A DNA stretch of 44,197 bases from Nevskia sp. (GTDB lineage: Bacteria; Pseudomonadota; Gammaproteobacteria; Nevskiales; Nevskiaceae): positions 1-44,197 of the forward strand of contig JAUXYM010000014.1 in assembly GCA_030694365.1 (NCBI GenBank), in the 5' to 3' direction. The first letter of the stretch is position 1. The number at the start of each line of letters is the position of its first letter. The notes beneath the pieces were generated by a model. That model saw nothing but the letters and a program-made list of their open reading frames with translations, did not search any database and was not told the origin of the DNA. A program made the translations under genes and the position numbers. Shown piece by piece: positions 1-8,735 of this stretch.

Positions 1-22
1 GCGAGGTCGGCACGTGGCCGAA

Positions 23-141
23 TCAATAACAAAATCAATATGTTTTTTGTTATTGAGGCGGCCGGCGCGGTCTACAACCCTGAGTCACTTCCTGCCATCG
101 TCGGCTTGCTTGTTCAACATTTTGAGGGCCGCCTCAATAAC
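23..141. repeat. Nested inverted repeats at the left edge
   Basis: Two perfect inverted repeats share sequence. A 12-bp pair lies at 23-34 and 45-56 (arm TCAATAACAAAA, 10-nt loop). A 15-bp pair lies at 49-63 and 127-141 (arm GTTATTGAGGCGGCC on the plus strand at 49). They sit exactly where the reading frame of the truncated cytochrome b561 departs from its family. They could mark an insertion or rearrangement scar or an assembly artefact at the contig edge; no transposase is visible. Confidence 0.6.
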
Positions 142-273
142 CAGCGCCCGCGGCTCGCTGCCCTTGGGAAATTCGCTGCGGATCGGGATGAAGGTGTAGG
201 ACGCGATGATCAGCAGCACCATCAGCCAGTGCAGCGCGATGCTGATGCCGCTGTAGCGATTGGCTCTGGACAT
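85..273 (-). pseudogene. Cytochrome b561-like protein, N-terminal fragment
   Basis: The first ~40 residues from ATG 273 (MSRANRYSG, then a membrane segment with SIALHWLM and FPKGSEPR) match the start of the cytochrome b561 family, di-haem membrane proteins passing electrons from quinol. The His in ALHW is the expected first haem ligand region. After GSEPR the frame runs into unrelated residues (VIEAALKMLNKQADDGRK) and stops at 85, so the other three membrane helices are missing. Full-length members have about 175-190 residues. The break coincides with the inverted repeats at 49-141. Whether this is a real truncation or an artefact of the window edge cannot be told here. Confidence 0.55.
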
Positions 274-331
274 GGTCGAAGAGGCCAACAGGGGACGAAA
301 CAGCGGCAGCCCAGAATCAGGCTCAGTACGG

Positions 332-826
332 TCAGACCGACGGCTTCAAATTCCGGGGCCGCGCCGCGATCGCGAAACCGTGGCCGTGATCGAGCAGGTA
401 CTCGAGCCACTTGGCGAGCATGTGATTGCGGCCCCACTGATCGTGCAGGTAGTCGTGGGCTTGCACGTCGCCGAACATCTGCGCCAGCCAGGTCGGCCGC
501 TGGCCGCAGTCCAGCGCTTCGGCGACCCGGGCATCGCGATAGACCTTGATCCACAGATCCGGCTCCAGACGGCGCTCGCCGTTTTCGTCCTTGAACTCGT
601 AGGTCAGCCGCAGCTCGGCGGTATAGGGCGCGCGTTCGACCACGGTCAGCACCAGCGGCAGATCGGTGGCCGACTTCGACACCACCCGCTCGAATGGCAG
701 GTTCAGTTCCGGCACCAGGCGTTCGAGCAGGCGATAGCTGCGCTCGTACAGATCGACCAGATGCGCGATGCGACGCGGCTGGCCGCAGCAGGGGCAGCGA
801 TCGGAGGTGGTGATGTCGGCTTGCAT
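332..826 (-). CDS. DUF1249 (YqiB-like) family protein
   Basis: A 164-residue cytoplasmic protein resembling E. coli YqiB (DUF1249), whose function is not established. Recognisable blocks are the early YERSYRLLERLVPEL, central LVLTVVERAPYTAEL, IKVYRDARVAEAL, and C-terminal NHMLAKWLEYLLDHGHG. An N-terminal CPCC motif (DRCPCCGQPRR) could bind metal; E. coli YqiB, as I recall it, lacks this. The frame is open 26 codons further upstream, but that extension overlaps the divergent promoter region of pgm and has no family similarity, so the ATG at 826 is preferred. Divergently transcribed from pgm with ~79 bp between starts. Confidence 0.8.
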   Translation of the reverse strand: MQADITTSDRCPCCGQPRRIAHLVDLYERSYRLLERLVPELNLPFERVVSKSATDLPLVLTVVERAPYTAELRLTYEFKDENGERRLEPDLWIKVYRDARVAEALDCGQRPTWLAQMFGDVQAHDYLHDQWGRNHMLAKWLEYLLDHGHGFAIAARPRNLKPSV

Positions 827-905
827 GAGCCCGACTATAAGATAGGAACGCAGGCCGGCACAGGCTTGCACGACCAATGTTTTTACTGAACGAGTTCTGA
901 CCACG

Positions 906-2537
906 ATGCCTGTCCGCGAACTGCTGACCCAAGCCTATGCCGACCAGAAGCCGGGCACCGCCGGCCTGCGCAAGAAGGTGACCGTCTTCCTGCAGCCGCA
1001 TTACCTCGAAAATTTCCTGCAAGCGATCTTCGACGTCGAGACCAGCCTCAAGGCCAGCACCCTGGTGATCGGCGGTGACGGCCGCTATCACAACCGGGTG
1101 GCGATCCAGACCGCGATCGCGATGGCTGCCGGCAACGGCATCGCCAGGGTCGTGGTCGGCCAGGGCGGCATCCTGTCGACACCGGCCGCATCGAACCTGA
1201 TCCGCGTCCATAACGCAGCCGGCGGCCTGCTGTTCACCGCCAGCCACAACCCGGCCGGGCCGGATGGCGACTTCGGCATCAAGTTCAACATCGCTGGCGG
1301 CGGTCAGGCGCCGGAGGCGCTGACCGGCAGGATCTACGACGCCAGCAAAGCGATCAGCCGCTACCGCATCTACGAAGGCGCCAATGTCGACCTCGACCGT
1401 CGCGGCAGCCAGCAGCTCGGCGACACACTGATCGAGGTTGTCGACAGCGTCGACGACTACGCCCAGCTCCAGCAGAGCCTGTTCGACTTCGATCTGATCC
1501 GTGACTGGTTCAAGCGCGGCGGCCGCATCTGCTTCGATGCCATGCATGCGGTCACCGGGCCGTATGCCCAACGCATCCTGATCGAGCAGCTCGGGGCACC
1601 GGCCGGCAGCATCATCAACGCGACACCGCTGGAGGACTTCGGCGGCGGCCATCCGGACCCGAACCTGATCTACGCCAAGCATCTGCTCGATCTGGCGATG
1701 AGCGCTGATTCGCCGGACCTGATCGCCGCCAGCGATGGCGATGGCGACCGCAACATGATCCTCGGCCGCGGCCTGTTCATCTCGCCCGGCGACTCGCTGG
1801 CGATGCTCGCCGCGCACCTGACCAAGCTACCCGGCTACAAGAGCGGATTGAAAGGTTTGGCGCGCTCGATGCCGACCTGCCGCGCCGTCGACGTGGTCGC
1901 CAAGGCGCTCAAGGTCGAGTGCTTCGAGACGCCGACCGGCTGGAAGTTCTTCTGCAACCTGCTCGACGCCGACCGCCTGACCCTGTGCGGCGAGGAAAGC
2001 TTCGGCACCTCATCAAGCCACACCCGCGAGAAGGACGGCCTCTGGGCAGTGCTGGCCTGGCTGAACGTGCTGGCCACCACCGGCCTGAGCGTGCAGCAGA
2101 TTGCCAGCGCGCACTGGCTGCGCCACGGCCGCCATTACTACGTGCGCCATGACTATGACGAGTTGCCGGTCGCTACCGCGAACACCGTCGTCGATAGCTT
2201 GCGCAAAGCGCTGCCGTCGCTGATCGGCAGCACCCACGACGACTGGACGATCAGCCAGGCCGACGAGTTCTCGTACACCGATCCGGTCGACGGCAGCGTC
2301 GCCACCGGCCAGGGCCTGCGCATCGTCTTCGGCGATGCGGCACGGATCATCCTGCGCCTGTCCGGCACCGGCACCGAAGGCGCGACCTTGCGCCTGTATC
2401 TGGAGCGCTACGAGACCGCCGCCGACAAACTCGGCTGGCCGACCAGCGAGGCACTGACGCCGCTGGCACGGATTGCCGGCCACCTTGTCCGCCTCAATGA
2501 ACTGACTGGCCGCGAAGGACCGAGCGTGGTCACCTGA
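906..2537 (+). CDS. pgm: Phosphoglucomutase, alpha-D-glucose phosphate-specific
   Basis: Interconverts glucose 1-phosphate and glucose 6-phosphate (EC 5.4.2.2) in the cytoplasm, linking glycolysis to UDP-glucose, glycogen and surface sugar synthesis. The 543-residue length is typical of the bacterial Pgm type. The catalytic phosphoserine loop TASHNPAGPDGDFGIKFN is at about 111-128 (Ser113). The metal-binding loop DGDGD is at 277-281, the sugar-recognition loop GEESFG at 362-367, and the phosphate-binding RLSGTGTEG near the C-terminus. All key residues are intact. It could supply glucose 1-phosphate to the polysaccharide locus further right, together with GalE, though the genes are 19 kb apart. 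Confidence 0.97.
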   Translation: MPVRELLTQAYADQKPGTAGLRKKVTVFLQPHYLENFLQAIFDVETSLKASTLVIGGDGRYHNRVAIQTAIAMAAGNGIARVVVGQGGILSTPAASNLIRVHNAAGGLLFTASHNPAGPDGDFGIKFNIAGGGQAPEALTGRIYDASKAISRYRIYEGANVDLDRRGSQQLGDTLIEVVDSVDDYAQLQQSLFDFDLIRDWFKRGGRICFDAMHAVTGPYAQRILIEQLGAPAGSIINATPLEDFGGGHPDPNLIYAKHLLDLAMSADSPDLIAASDGDGDRNMILGRGLFISPGDSLAMLAAHLTKLPGYKSGLKGLARSMPTCRAVDVVAKALKVECFETPTGWKFFCNLLDADRLTLCGEESFGTSSSHTREKDGLWAVLAWLNVLATTGLSVQQIASAHWLRHGRHYYVRHDYDELPVATANTVVDSLRKALPSLIGSTHDDWTISQADEFSYTDPVDGSVATGQGLRIVFGDAARIILRLSGTGTEGATLRLYLERYETAADKLGWPTSEALTPLARIAGHLVRLNELTGREGPSVVT

Positions 2538-2649
2538 GGGCTAACCGGCAGGCATACCGCTACACTTTCCGGGTTCGTGATTCGGGCTTCGAGACTCGAA
2601 AGCGGGCGATAAAAAAATCCAATCTGGATGTGCGCGGAGGAGTGCAGGG

Positions 2650-4680
2650 ATGTCGACGACGCAAGAAGGCCAGTGGCTGTGGTGCCCGCGCGGCGCGTTT
2701 GCCGAGGCGTCGAACATTGCCCGCTTCATGCGCTGGCTCGATGAAACCCGCGGCCTGAAATTCGCCGATTACGAAACGCTGCGGCAGTGGTCGATCACCG
2801 AGATCGAAGCCTTCTGGGCAGCGGTCTGGGACTACTTCGAAGTCCGCGCCGAAACGCCGTACCGGCAGGTGCTGAACAGCCGCGAGATGCTCGGTGTGCG
2901 CTGGTTCGAAGGCAGCCGGCTGAACTACGCCGAACACCTGCTGCGTCATGAGTCCAAGGCTGCGCCCGGCCAGACGGTCTTCCACCACTGCTCGGAAAAT
3001 CGCCCGCTGGCGACACTGAGCTGGCAGGAACTGGGCCGCCAGGTGCGCATCGTCGCGACCCGCTTGCGGGCGCTCGGCGTGGGGCCTGGCGATCGCGTGG
3101 TGTCCTACCTGCCGAACGTGCCGGAAACCGCGGTGGCGATGATGGCGACGGTCGCGATCGGTGCCGTGTGGTCCTCGGCGGCACCGGAGTTCGGTGCTCG
3201 CACGATCACCGAGCGCTTCGCGCAGATCGAGCCAAAGCTGCTGTTCGCCGCCGACGGCTACCGCTTCGGCGGCCGCGATTTCAAGCGCGAGACCGAGGTG
3301 CGCAGCATCGTCGCCGCGCTGCCGACGCTCGAACACATCGTCTGGCTGCCGTATCTGGTGCCGGAGGCTGCCCTGCCCGCGCTGCCCGGCATCATCGCCT
3401 GGCATGCGCTGCTCGATCATCCCGATGTGCCGCGCGAGACCTTTCGTTACGAGCAGGTCGCCTACGATCATCCGCTGTGGGTGGTGTTCTCGTCGGGCAC
3501 CACCGGGCTGCCGAAAGCGATCGTCCACAGCCATGTCGGCGTGCTGCTCGAACACCTGAAGGTGATGCATTTCCACCTGGGCCTTACGCCGACCTCGGTG
3601 ATGTTCTTCTACTCGACCACCGGCTGGATGATGTGGAACCTGCTGGTCGCCGCGCTGCTGACCGGCTCGGCCGCAGTGCTCTACGACGGCAACCCGGCCC
3701 ATCCGGCGATCGACTTCCTGTGGCAGCTCGCCGCCGATACCGGCACCACCTCGTTCGGCGCCAGCCCGACCTATGTGCAGATCATGGAGAAAGCGGGGCT
3801 GGAGCCCGGCAAGTTGTACGACCTGTCGCGGCTGGAATCGGTGGTCGTCTCCGGCGCGCCATCGACGCCAGAAACCTTCGCCTGGTTCTACCGCTGCGTG
3901 AAGCAAGACCTGTGGGTGACCTCGCAGTCCGGCGGCACCGAAATCTGCTCCGGCTTCGTCGGCGCCGTGCCGCTGCTGCCGGTGTACGCCGGTGAAATCC
4001 AGACGCGCATGCTCGGCATGGACGTGCAGGCCTGGCGCGACGACGGCACGCCGGCCGGCCCGGACGAGGTCGGCGAACTGGTGGTGACCAGCCCGTTCCC
4101 GTCGATGCCGATCAAGTTCTGGAACGACGAAGGCGGCAAGCGCTACCGCGGGTCCTACTTCGACGTCTTTGATCAAAGTCGGGGCGGCGTCTGGCGGCAC
4201 GGCGATTTCATCAAGGTCAACGCGCGTGGTGGCTGCTACATCTACGGCCGCTCGGACTCGACCCTGAACCGCTACGGCGTGCGCATCGGCACTGCCGAAA
4301 TCTATCGTGCAGTCGAACAATTGCCGGAGATCGCCGACAGCCTGATCGTCTGCTGCGAACTGCCCGGCGGCCAGTTCTTCATGCCGCTGTTCATCCGGCT
4401 TAAGCCGGATTACGCGCTCGACGACGGCCTGGTGCAGCGCATCGCCAGAAAGCTGCGCGAGGACTGCTCGCCACGCCACGTGCCGGACCAGGTCTACGCG
4501 CTCGACAACATTCCCTACACGCTCACCGGCAAGAAGATGGAAGTGCCGGTGCGCAAGCTGCTGATGGGCTGGCCGCTGGAAAAAGCTGCCAGCCGCGACG
4601 CGATGATGAATCCGGCGGCGATCGACTGGTTCGTCGATTTCGCCGCTACCACTACCGACTGTCAGTGGCGTCCCTCGTAG
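2650..4680 (+). CDS. Acetoacetyl-CoA synthetase
   Basis: An ANL-superfamily acyl-adenylating ligase of 676 residues that activates acetoacetate to acetoacetyl-CoA with ATP (EC 6.2.1.16). This allows ketone body and polyhydroxybutyrate degradation products to be used as carbon. The N-terminal ACAS-type segment (MRWLDETRGLKFADYETLRQWS) and overall length fit the acetoacetate-specific subfamily. The AMP-binding P-loop VVFSSGTTGLPKAIVHSH is at about 278-295. The C-terminal catalytic lysine lies in LTGKKMEVPVRK around 626-637. A strong ribosome binding site GGAGGA (2636-2641) precedes the ATG at 2650. The stop codon lies inside the left arm of a palindromic repeat. Confidence 0.95.
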   Translation: MSTTQEGQWLWCPRGAFAEASNIARFMRWLDETRGLKFADYETLRQWSITEIEAFWAAVWDYFEVRAETPYRQVLNSREMLGVRWFEGSRLNYAEHLLRHESKAAPGQTVFHHCSENRPLATLSWQELGRQVRIVATRLRALGVGPGDRVVSYLPNVPETAVAMMATVAIGAVWSSAAPEFGARTITERFAQIEPKLLFAADGYRFGGRDFKRETEVRSIVAALPTLEHIVWLPYLVPEAALPALPGIIAWHALLDHPDVPRETFRYEQVAYDHPLWVVFSSGTTGLPKAIVHSHVGVLLEHLKVMHFHLGLTPTSVMFFYSTTGWMMWNLLVAALLTGSAAVLYDGNPAHPAIDFLWQLAADTGTTSFGASPTYVQIMEKAGLEPGKLYDLSRLESVVVSGAPSTPETFAWFYRCVKQDLWVTSQSGGTEICSGFVGAVPLLPVYAGEIQTRMLGMDVQAWRDDGTPAGPDEVGELVVTSPFPSMPIKFWNDEGGKRYRGSYFDVFDQSRGGVWRHGDFIKVNARGGCYIYGRSDSTLNRYGVRIGTAEIYRAVEQLPEIADSLIVCCELPGGQFFMPLFIRLKPDYALDDGLVQRIARKLREDCSPRHVPDQVYALDNIPYTLTGKKMEVPVRKLLMGWPLEKAASRDAMMNPAAIDWFVDFAATTTDCQWRPS

Positions 4681-4740
4681 GGCGGGCCATGCCCGCCGCG
4701 CCGCTCGGACCGAAGCCCGGCGGCCGCGGGCCGCCCTACG
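4676..4740. repeat. REP-like palindromic element
   Basis: Outer arms CGTAGGGCGG (4676-4685) and CCGCCCTACG (4731-4740) are perfect inverted repeats. An inner perfect hairpin GGCGGGC-cat-GCCCGCC sits at 4681-4697. This is the architecture of short GC-rich intergenic palindromes of gammaproteobacteria. The element overlaps the acetoacetyl-CoA synthetase stop codon and could also act as a transcription terminator or mRNA stabiliser. Confidence 0.75.
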
Positions 4741-4800
4741 TGAAACACAGCCCATCACAAGCGCCACCGCAACCGTGAGCATTACCCCAGGAGAACCCGC

Positions 4801-5943
4801 ATGAGTACCAAGAAACCGGTCGTGATCACGGCGTCACCGGCTACACCGGCCGCCTGGTGGCCGAATACCTGCGCGAATACCGCGTGCCGTTCATCGCCGC
4901 CGGCCGTGATGCCAAGCGCATCAAGGAAGTGCTCGACAAGGTGCCGGGCATCGAGACCGCCGACTACGAGATCGCCGAAGTCGAGCACACGGTCGAAGGG
5001 CCGACCCAGCTGTTCAGCGGTGCCAAAGTGGTCTGCAACATGGTCGGCCCGTTCATGAAGTTCGGCCCCGAAGCGGTCGAAGCCGCACTGGCTGCCGGCT
5101 GCCGGCTGCCATTACACCGATACCAACGGCGAGCAGAACTGGATGATGCACGCCGAGGAAACCTGAGGTGCGAAGTTCGCCGCCAGGAATCTGCTGCTGT
5201 CGCCGGGCCTTGCGCAGATGTACACCACCGGCGAAATCGCCGCGAATATCTGCCTCGAACAGCCGGGCCTCGACACGCTCGACATCCTGGTGCGGTGGAA
5301 GGGCTTCCCGACCTACGCCTCGACGCAGATCATCTTCAGCATCCTCACCGCCAACTTCTACTACCTGGAACAGAACAAGTACGTGCAGTGGTCGCCGACG
5401 GCAAAGTCCGAAGTGATGGTGCCCGGCCAGCATGAGACGGCGATGGCGCTGCCCTGGGGCGGCACCGCGCATCCGGTCTGGTTCAAGAACGATCCGCGAG
5501 TCGCCAACTGCAAGGCGCAGGGCGGCATGTTCGCACGGCCGGTGATGGAAGGCGTGGTGCAGATCACCGCCGTTGTCGAAGACCAGATCAAGAAGCTGCC
5601 GAAGGCCGAGCAGGAGAAGGCGCTGTCGGACATGGCGGCGAGCCTGCAGGCCGGCATGCCACCGCGCGAGAACCCGCGCGAGAACACCTCGGTTGACTCG
5701 GTCCACGCCAGCGGTCCGCTCGGCCGCGCCCATTGCGTGATCCATGGCATCTGCAACTACAAGCAGACCGGTCTGCTGCAGGCTTATCTCGCCTATTACC
5801 TGCTGCAGGCGCCGCCGAAGCGGGTTGGCTTTGCGTCTGGCTGCCAGGCTTTCGGCCATCGCGAACTGCTCGGCCAGCTACAGGCCTTCGGCCTGGTCAG
5901 CGCACCGCAGCTGACCCGCAATGGGCTGACCGTCGCCGCCTGA
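4801..5943 (+). pseudogene. Saccharopine dehydrogenase-like (trans-acting enoyl reductase type) protein, disrupted
   Basis: Piecing three frames together gives a protein of about 380 residues with an N-terminal NAD(P)-binding Rossmann fold (GVTGYTGRLVAEYL) and the NMVGPFMKFG and NGEQNWMMHAEE segments typical of saccharopine-dehydrogenase-like oxidoreductases. Three lesions break it. A base is missing at about 4829 (ATC-ACGGC where ATC TAC GGC is expected). A 7-bp tandem duplication (CTGCCGG) occurs at about 5092-5107. An in-frame TGA lies at 5164-5166. The segment 5167-5943 is open and well conserved in codon use. The decay is either recent or the result of sequencing error. No ribosome binding site change is seen. 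No substrate can be inferred. Confidence 0.75.
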
Positions 5944-5979
5944 TTGCCGGGCTGGTCAACTGAGTTCCAGATGATCGAA

Positions 5980-6014
5980 CCGCCCCGCTGCCGAACGCAG
6001 CGGGTCGGCTTTTT
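5980..6014 (+). terminator. Rho-independent terminator
   Basis: An 11-bp stem with one mismatch (5980-5990 against 5998-6008, CCGCCCCGCTG / CAGCGGGTCGG), a 7-nt loop, then TTTTT at 6010-6014. It ends the saccharopine dehydrogenase-like transcription unit just before the convergent MFS gene. Confidence 0.85.
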
Positions 6015-6032
6015 GTCGGCCACCATTCTGGC

Positions 6033-7304
6033 TCAAAGCCGCCAGACTTCATCCAGCCGCGCCGGACCCAGCCGGCAGTCGAGCGCCGCGATCAGCAGCA
6101 GACAGCCGAGCGAGGACAGCACGAAGGCGGTGACAAACACCGCAACATAGCCAAAGGCATCGCCGATCGCCGCCGCCGTGAACGCCGCCAACCCCTGAGC
6201 GACGACCACCGCGCAGGCCAGCAAGCTGTAATCGGTGCCGGCGTGGGCGGGGTCCGAGGCGTCCATCATCAAGCTGAACAAGGCCACCGTCGCCATGCCG
6301 CCGAACAGGTGCTCGGCGATGCAGGCGGTCCAGACCAGAGGGCGATCATCCGGCGCATCGGCGGCCGCGACATACAGCAGCAAGCTCAGCGCCTGAGCGA
6401 TGCCGCAGCCGAGCAGCGCGCGCCGCCGGCCAAGCCGGAAGGCCAGCCAGCCACCGGCCGCCGCGCCGACCAGACCCATGATCGATCCGAGCGCGCCCTT
6501 GACGATGGCGATCTCCTCGATCGCCCAGTGCGCGTCTTTCAGCATCGGCCCGACCAGCGACCCGGTCATCGCATCGCCGAACTTGTAGGCGCAGACCAGC
6601 AGCAGCAAGGCCAGCATGCCCGGCAGCTGCAGCCGGGGCAGCCAGCCGCTGGCGAGCACCGGCAGCGACGGCCTGAGCTTGCGCGGAGTGGCATCGGCGG
6701 CTTCGCGATGCAGCAGCACCGGCACGCAGGTCAGCGCCAGCAACGCCGACATGCCGATGCACATCGCCACCCAGCCGAGTTTCGCGTAGACCCACAGCAG
6801 CAGGCCGCCGCCGAGCACCATGCCGATGCGATAGGCACCGACCTGGATGCCGTTGCCGAGCCCCCTCGCCCGCACATCGAGCAGGCGCACCGCCATGCCA
6901 TCGGTCGCCACGTCCTGCACGGCGGCGAGTAAGTTGAACGCGAACACCGCCGCGAACACGATCAGAAAGCCGCGCCCCGGATCGACCAGGGCCAGCAGCG
7001 CCGCGCCGATCGCCGCCGTGAACTGGATCGGCACGATCCAGCCGCGCCGCGTGCCGAGGTGATCGACCAGCGGTGCCCAGAGGAATTTCAGCGCCCAGGG
7101 CAGGAACAGGAAGGCCGTCGCGCTGATCGCCTTCAGCGACGCGCCGTGCTCGCGCATCAACACCGGCAGCGCCTGGGTGAAGAAGCCATACGGCAGACCC
7201 TGGGCGATGTACAGGCTGGTCAGCAGCAGCAAGGGCGCTGCCCGTGCGCGGGTGGCGGGCCCGGGAGCAGACACCTCGGCAGACATCCGGATTTCTGGCG
7301 GCAT
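6033..7304 (-). CDS. MFS transporter, AmpG-like
   Basis: An integral membrane protein of about 420 residues with roughly 12 hydrophobic segments, related to the AmpG/PAT1 branch of the major facilitator superfamily. Family marks are YIAQGLPYGFFTQALPVLMREHGAS in the first helix region, FLPWALKFLWAPLVDHLGTRRGW between helices 2 and 3, and AVQDVATDGMAVRLL at the fourth. AmpG proteins import anhydromuropeptides for cell wall recycling; other members of the branch have other substrates, so the substrate here is open. The longest frame begins at a GTG at 7310; ATG 7304 and ATG 7286 are alternatives and neither has a strong ribosome binding site. It is divergent from the RDD gene. Confidence 0.85.
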   Translation of the reverse strand: MPPEIRMSAEVSAPGPATRARAAPLLLLTSLYIAQGLPYGFFTQALPVLMREHGASLKAISATAFLFLPWALKFLWAPLVDHLGTRRGWIVPIQFTAAIGAALLALVDPGRGFLIVFAAVFAFNLLAAVQDVATDGMAVRLLDVRARGLGNGIQVGAYRIGMVLGGGLLLWVYAKLGWVAMCIGMSALLALTCVPVLLHREAADATPRKLRPSLPVLASGWLPRLQLPGMLALLLLVCAYKFGDAMTGSLVGPMLKDAHWAIEEIAIVKGALGSIMGLVGAAAGGWLAFRLGRRRALLGCGIAQALSLLLYVAAADAPDDRPLVWTACIAEHLFGGMATVALFSLMMDASDPAHAGTDYSLLACAVVVAQGLAAFTAAAIGDAFGYVAVFVTAFVLSSLGCLLLIAALDCRLGPARLDEVWRL

Positions 7305-7419
7305 GCTCACAGCCTACGCAGACGGCCGGTTTTGCAACAGCCTGCCTGGGTAGCACTGCAATCACCGCGACGCTGCATTCTTCGATAAGGTCAGCACTGG
7401 CTCGGCCAGGAACCTCACG

Positions 7420-7887
7420 ATGAACGAAGGCGATTTCGAATACGCAGGATTCTGGATCCGAGTCTGGGCCAGCGTCATCGACAGCGTGCTGCTGTTGCTG
7501 GTGATCATGCCGCTGGCGATCAGCGTCTACGGCTGGGATTATTTCGACCCCGAAGCCGCGTTCATCCGCGGCCCGGCCGACTTCCTGATCTCCTGGTTGC
7601 TGCCGGCGGTGTCGGTCGTGCTGTTCTGGCTGCTGCGCCGGGCCACGCCGGGCAAGATGGCAATCGCCGCGACCATCGTCGATGCCAGCACCGGCGGCGC
7701 GATCACGCCGCAGCAGGCGCTGATGCGCTATGTCGGCTACTTCGTGTCGACGATCCCGTTCGGTCTCGGCCTGATCTGGGTCGCCTTCGATGCCCGCAAG
7801 CAGGGCTGGCACGACAAGCTGGCCGGCACCGTGGTGATCCGCGCCCGGCGGCGTGGGCCTCAGCCGGTGCGTTTCGACGCGCGCTAG
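7420..7887 (+). CDS. RDD family membrane protein
   Basis: A 155-residue inner-membrane protein with three likely helices, of the RDD family. The first helix region has GFWIRVWASVIDSVLLLLVI, with the Arg and Asp that name the family. The middle carries the RRATPGKMAI motif. The C-terminal part has FDARKQGWHDKLAGTVVI, the conserved end of the domain. Roles of RDD proteins are poorly defined; some have been tied to ion transport, which cannot be inferred here. AGGAA at 7406-7410 is a plausible ribosome binding site for ATG 7420. Confidence 0.88.
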   Translation: MNEGDFEYAGFWIRVWASVIDSVLLLLVIMPLAISVYGWDYFDPEAAFIRGPADFLISWLLPAVSVVLFWLLRRATPGKMAIAATIVDASTGGAITPQQALMRYVGYFVSTIPFGLGLIWVAFDARKQGWHDKLAGTVVIRARRRGPQPVRFDAR

Positions 7888-7966
7888 CGTCGCCTGCGGC
7901 ACCGGTTGTCAGCGCCACGTCGTCGAGTGCAGGCTACGGCACCGCGACGACGACGAGACGACGGCG

Positions 7967-8731
7967 ATGATCCTGACCGCGTATCCGCAGGCCACCGATA
8001 CAAGGACCATCCAGCTCTGGGTCGGCGTGTTCGGCGCGGAGCAGCCGCCGGGCCTCGTCTTCACGCTCGACGGCATCGAGGTGCAGCCCGAAGTCGCCGC
8101 CGCACTCGGCACCATCCGCGATCTCGCTGGCACTTCGGCGGCGCAGCCGATCAATCATCGCGGCGTGTTCCGGTTCCGCAACCTGGTGCCGGCAGCCCCC
8201 TACCGCATCGTCATCCGTGCAGCCGGCACCCCGCCGCTGGAACTGCTGGTGCGAACGCTGCCGGAGCCGGACCTGACCCTGCTGGCCGGCGATCAGGTCT
8301 ACTGCGATCTGCCGCTGTCCGAGGATTTGCCCGAACACGACCCGAAGCTGAGCCGGCGGCTCGGCGACAAGTACCGCCGCAACTGGGCTTCCGCCTCGCT
8401 CGGCGTGCCCGGGCTGGAAGCGGTGCTGCGCCGGGCACCGGTGGTCTGCCTGCCTGACGATCACGAATACTGGAACAACTACCCGTTCCCGCAGAAGCAG
8501 CTGCCCGGCACCTGGACGGCGGAGCGCCGCGCGCGCTGGGAAACGGCGTCGCGCAACCTCTATCAGGACTACCAGCGCCCGGAAGGCTCCGAAGGCGCGG
8601 TGCGGATCGACATCGCGCCGCTGAAGTTCCGGTTCCTCGACACCCGCAGCAGCCGCGCCGCCGATTTCGAAACCCTGATGGCCGCCCCGGCGCTACCGGC
8701 GCTGCAAGGCTGGCTCGACGATCTGCTCGCC
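7967..8731 (+). pseudogene. PhoD-like metallophosphatase, N-terminal part only
   Basis: From ATG 7967 about 255 residues resemble PhoD-type phosphatases: an N-terminal beta-sandwich (TIQLWVGVFGAEQPPGLVF to VPAAPYRIVIRA), then the metal-site motifs LAGDQVYCDL and CLPDDHEYWNNYP, the LDTRSSR block and the ALQGWLDDLL segment. The expected continuation, including the C-terminal metal-binding GD(V/I)H motif seen in the intact PhoD at 9568-11259, is absent. At about 8731 the frame changes and the downstream sequence belongs to something else. There is no Tat signal on this protein. It would lack part of the active site. Confidence 0.7.
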
Positions 8732-8735
8732 GTTC

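Noticed and set aside
2560..4782. 740-codon open frame on the minus strand opposite the acetoacetyl-CoA synthetase gene
   Set aside because: It is a high-GC antisense shadow: His/Arg/Ala-rich with no recognisable motif, fully overlapping a clear enzyme gene.
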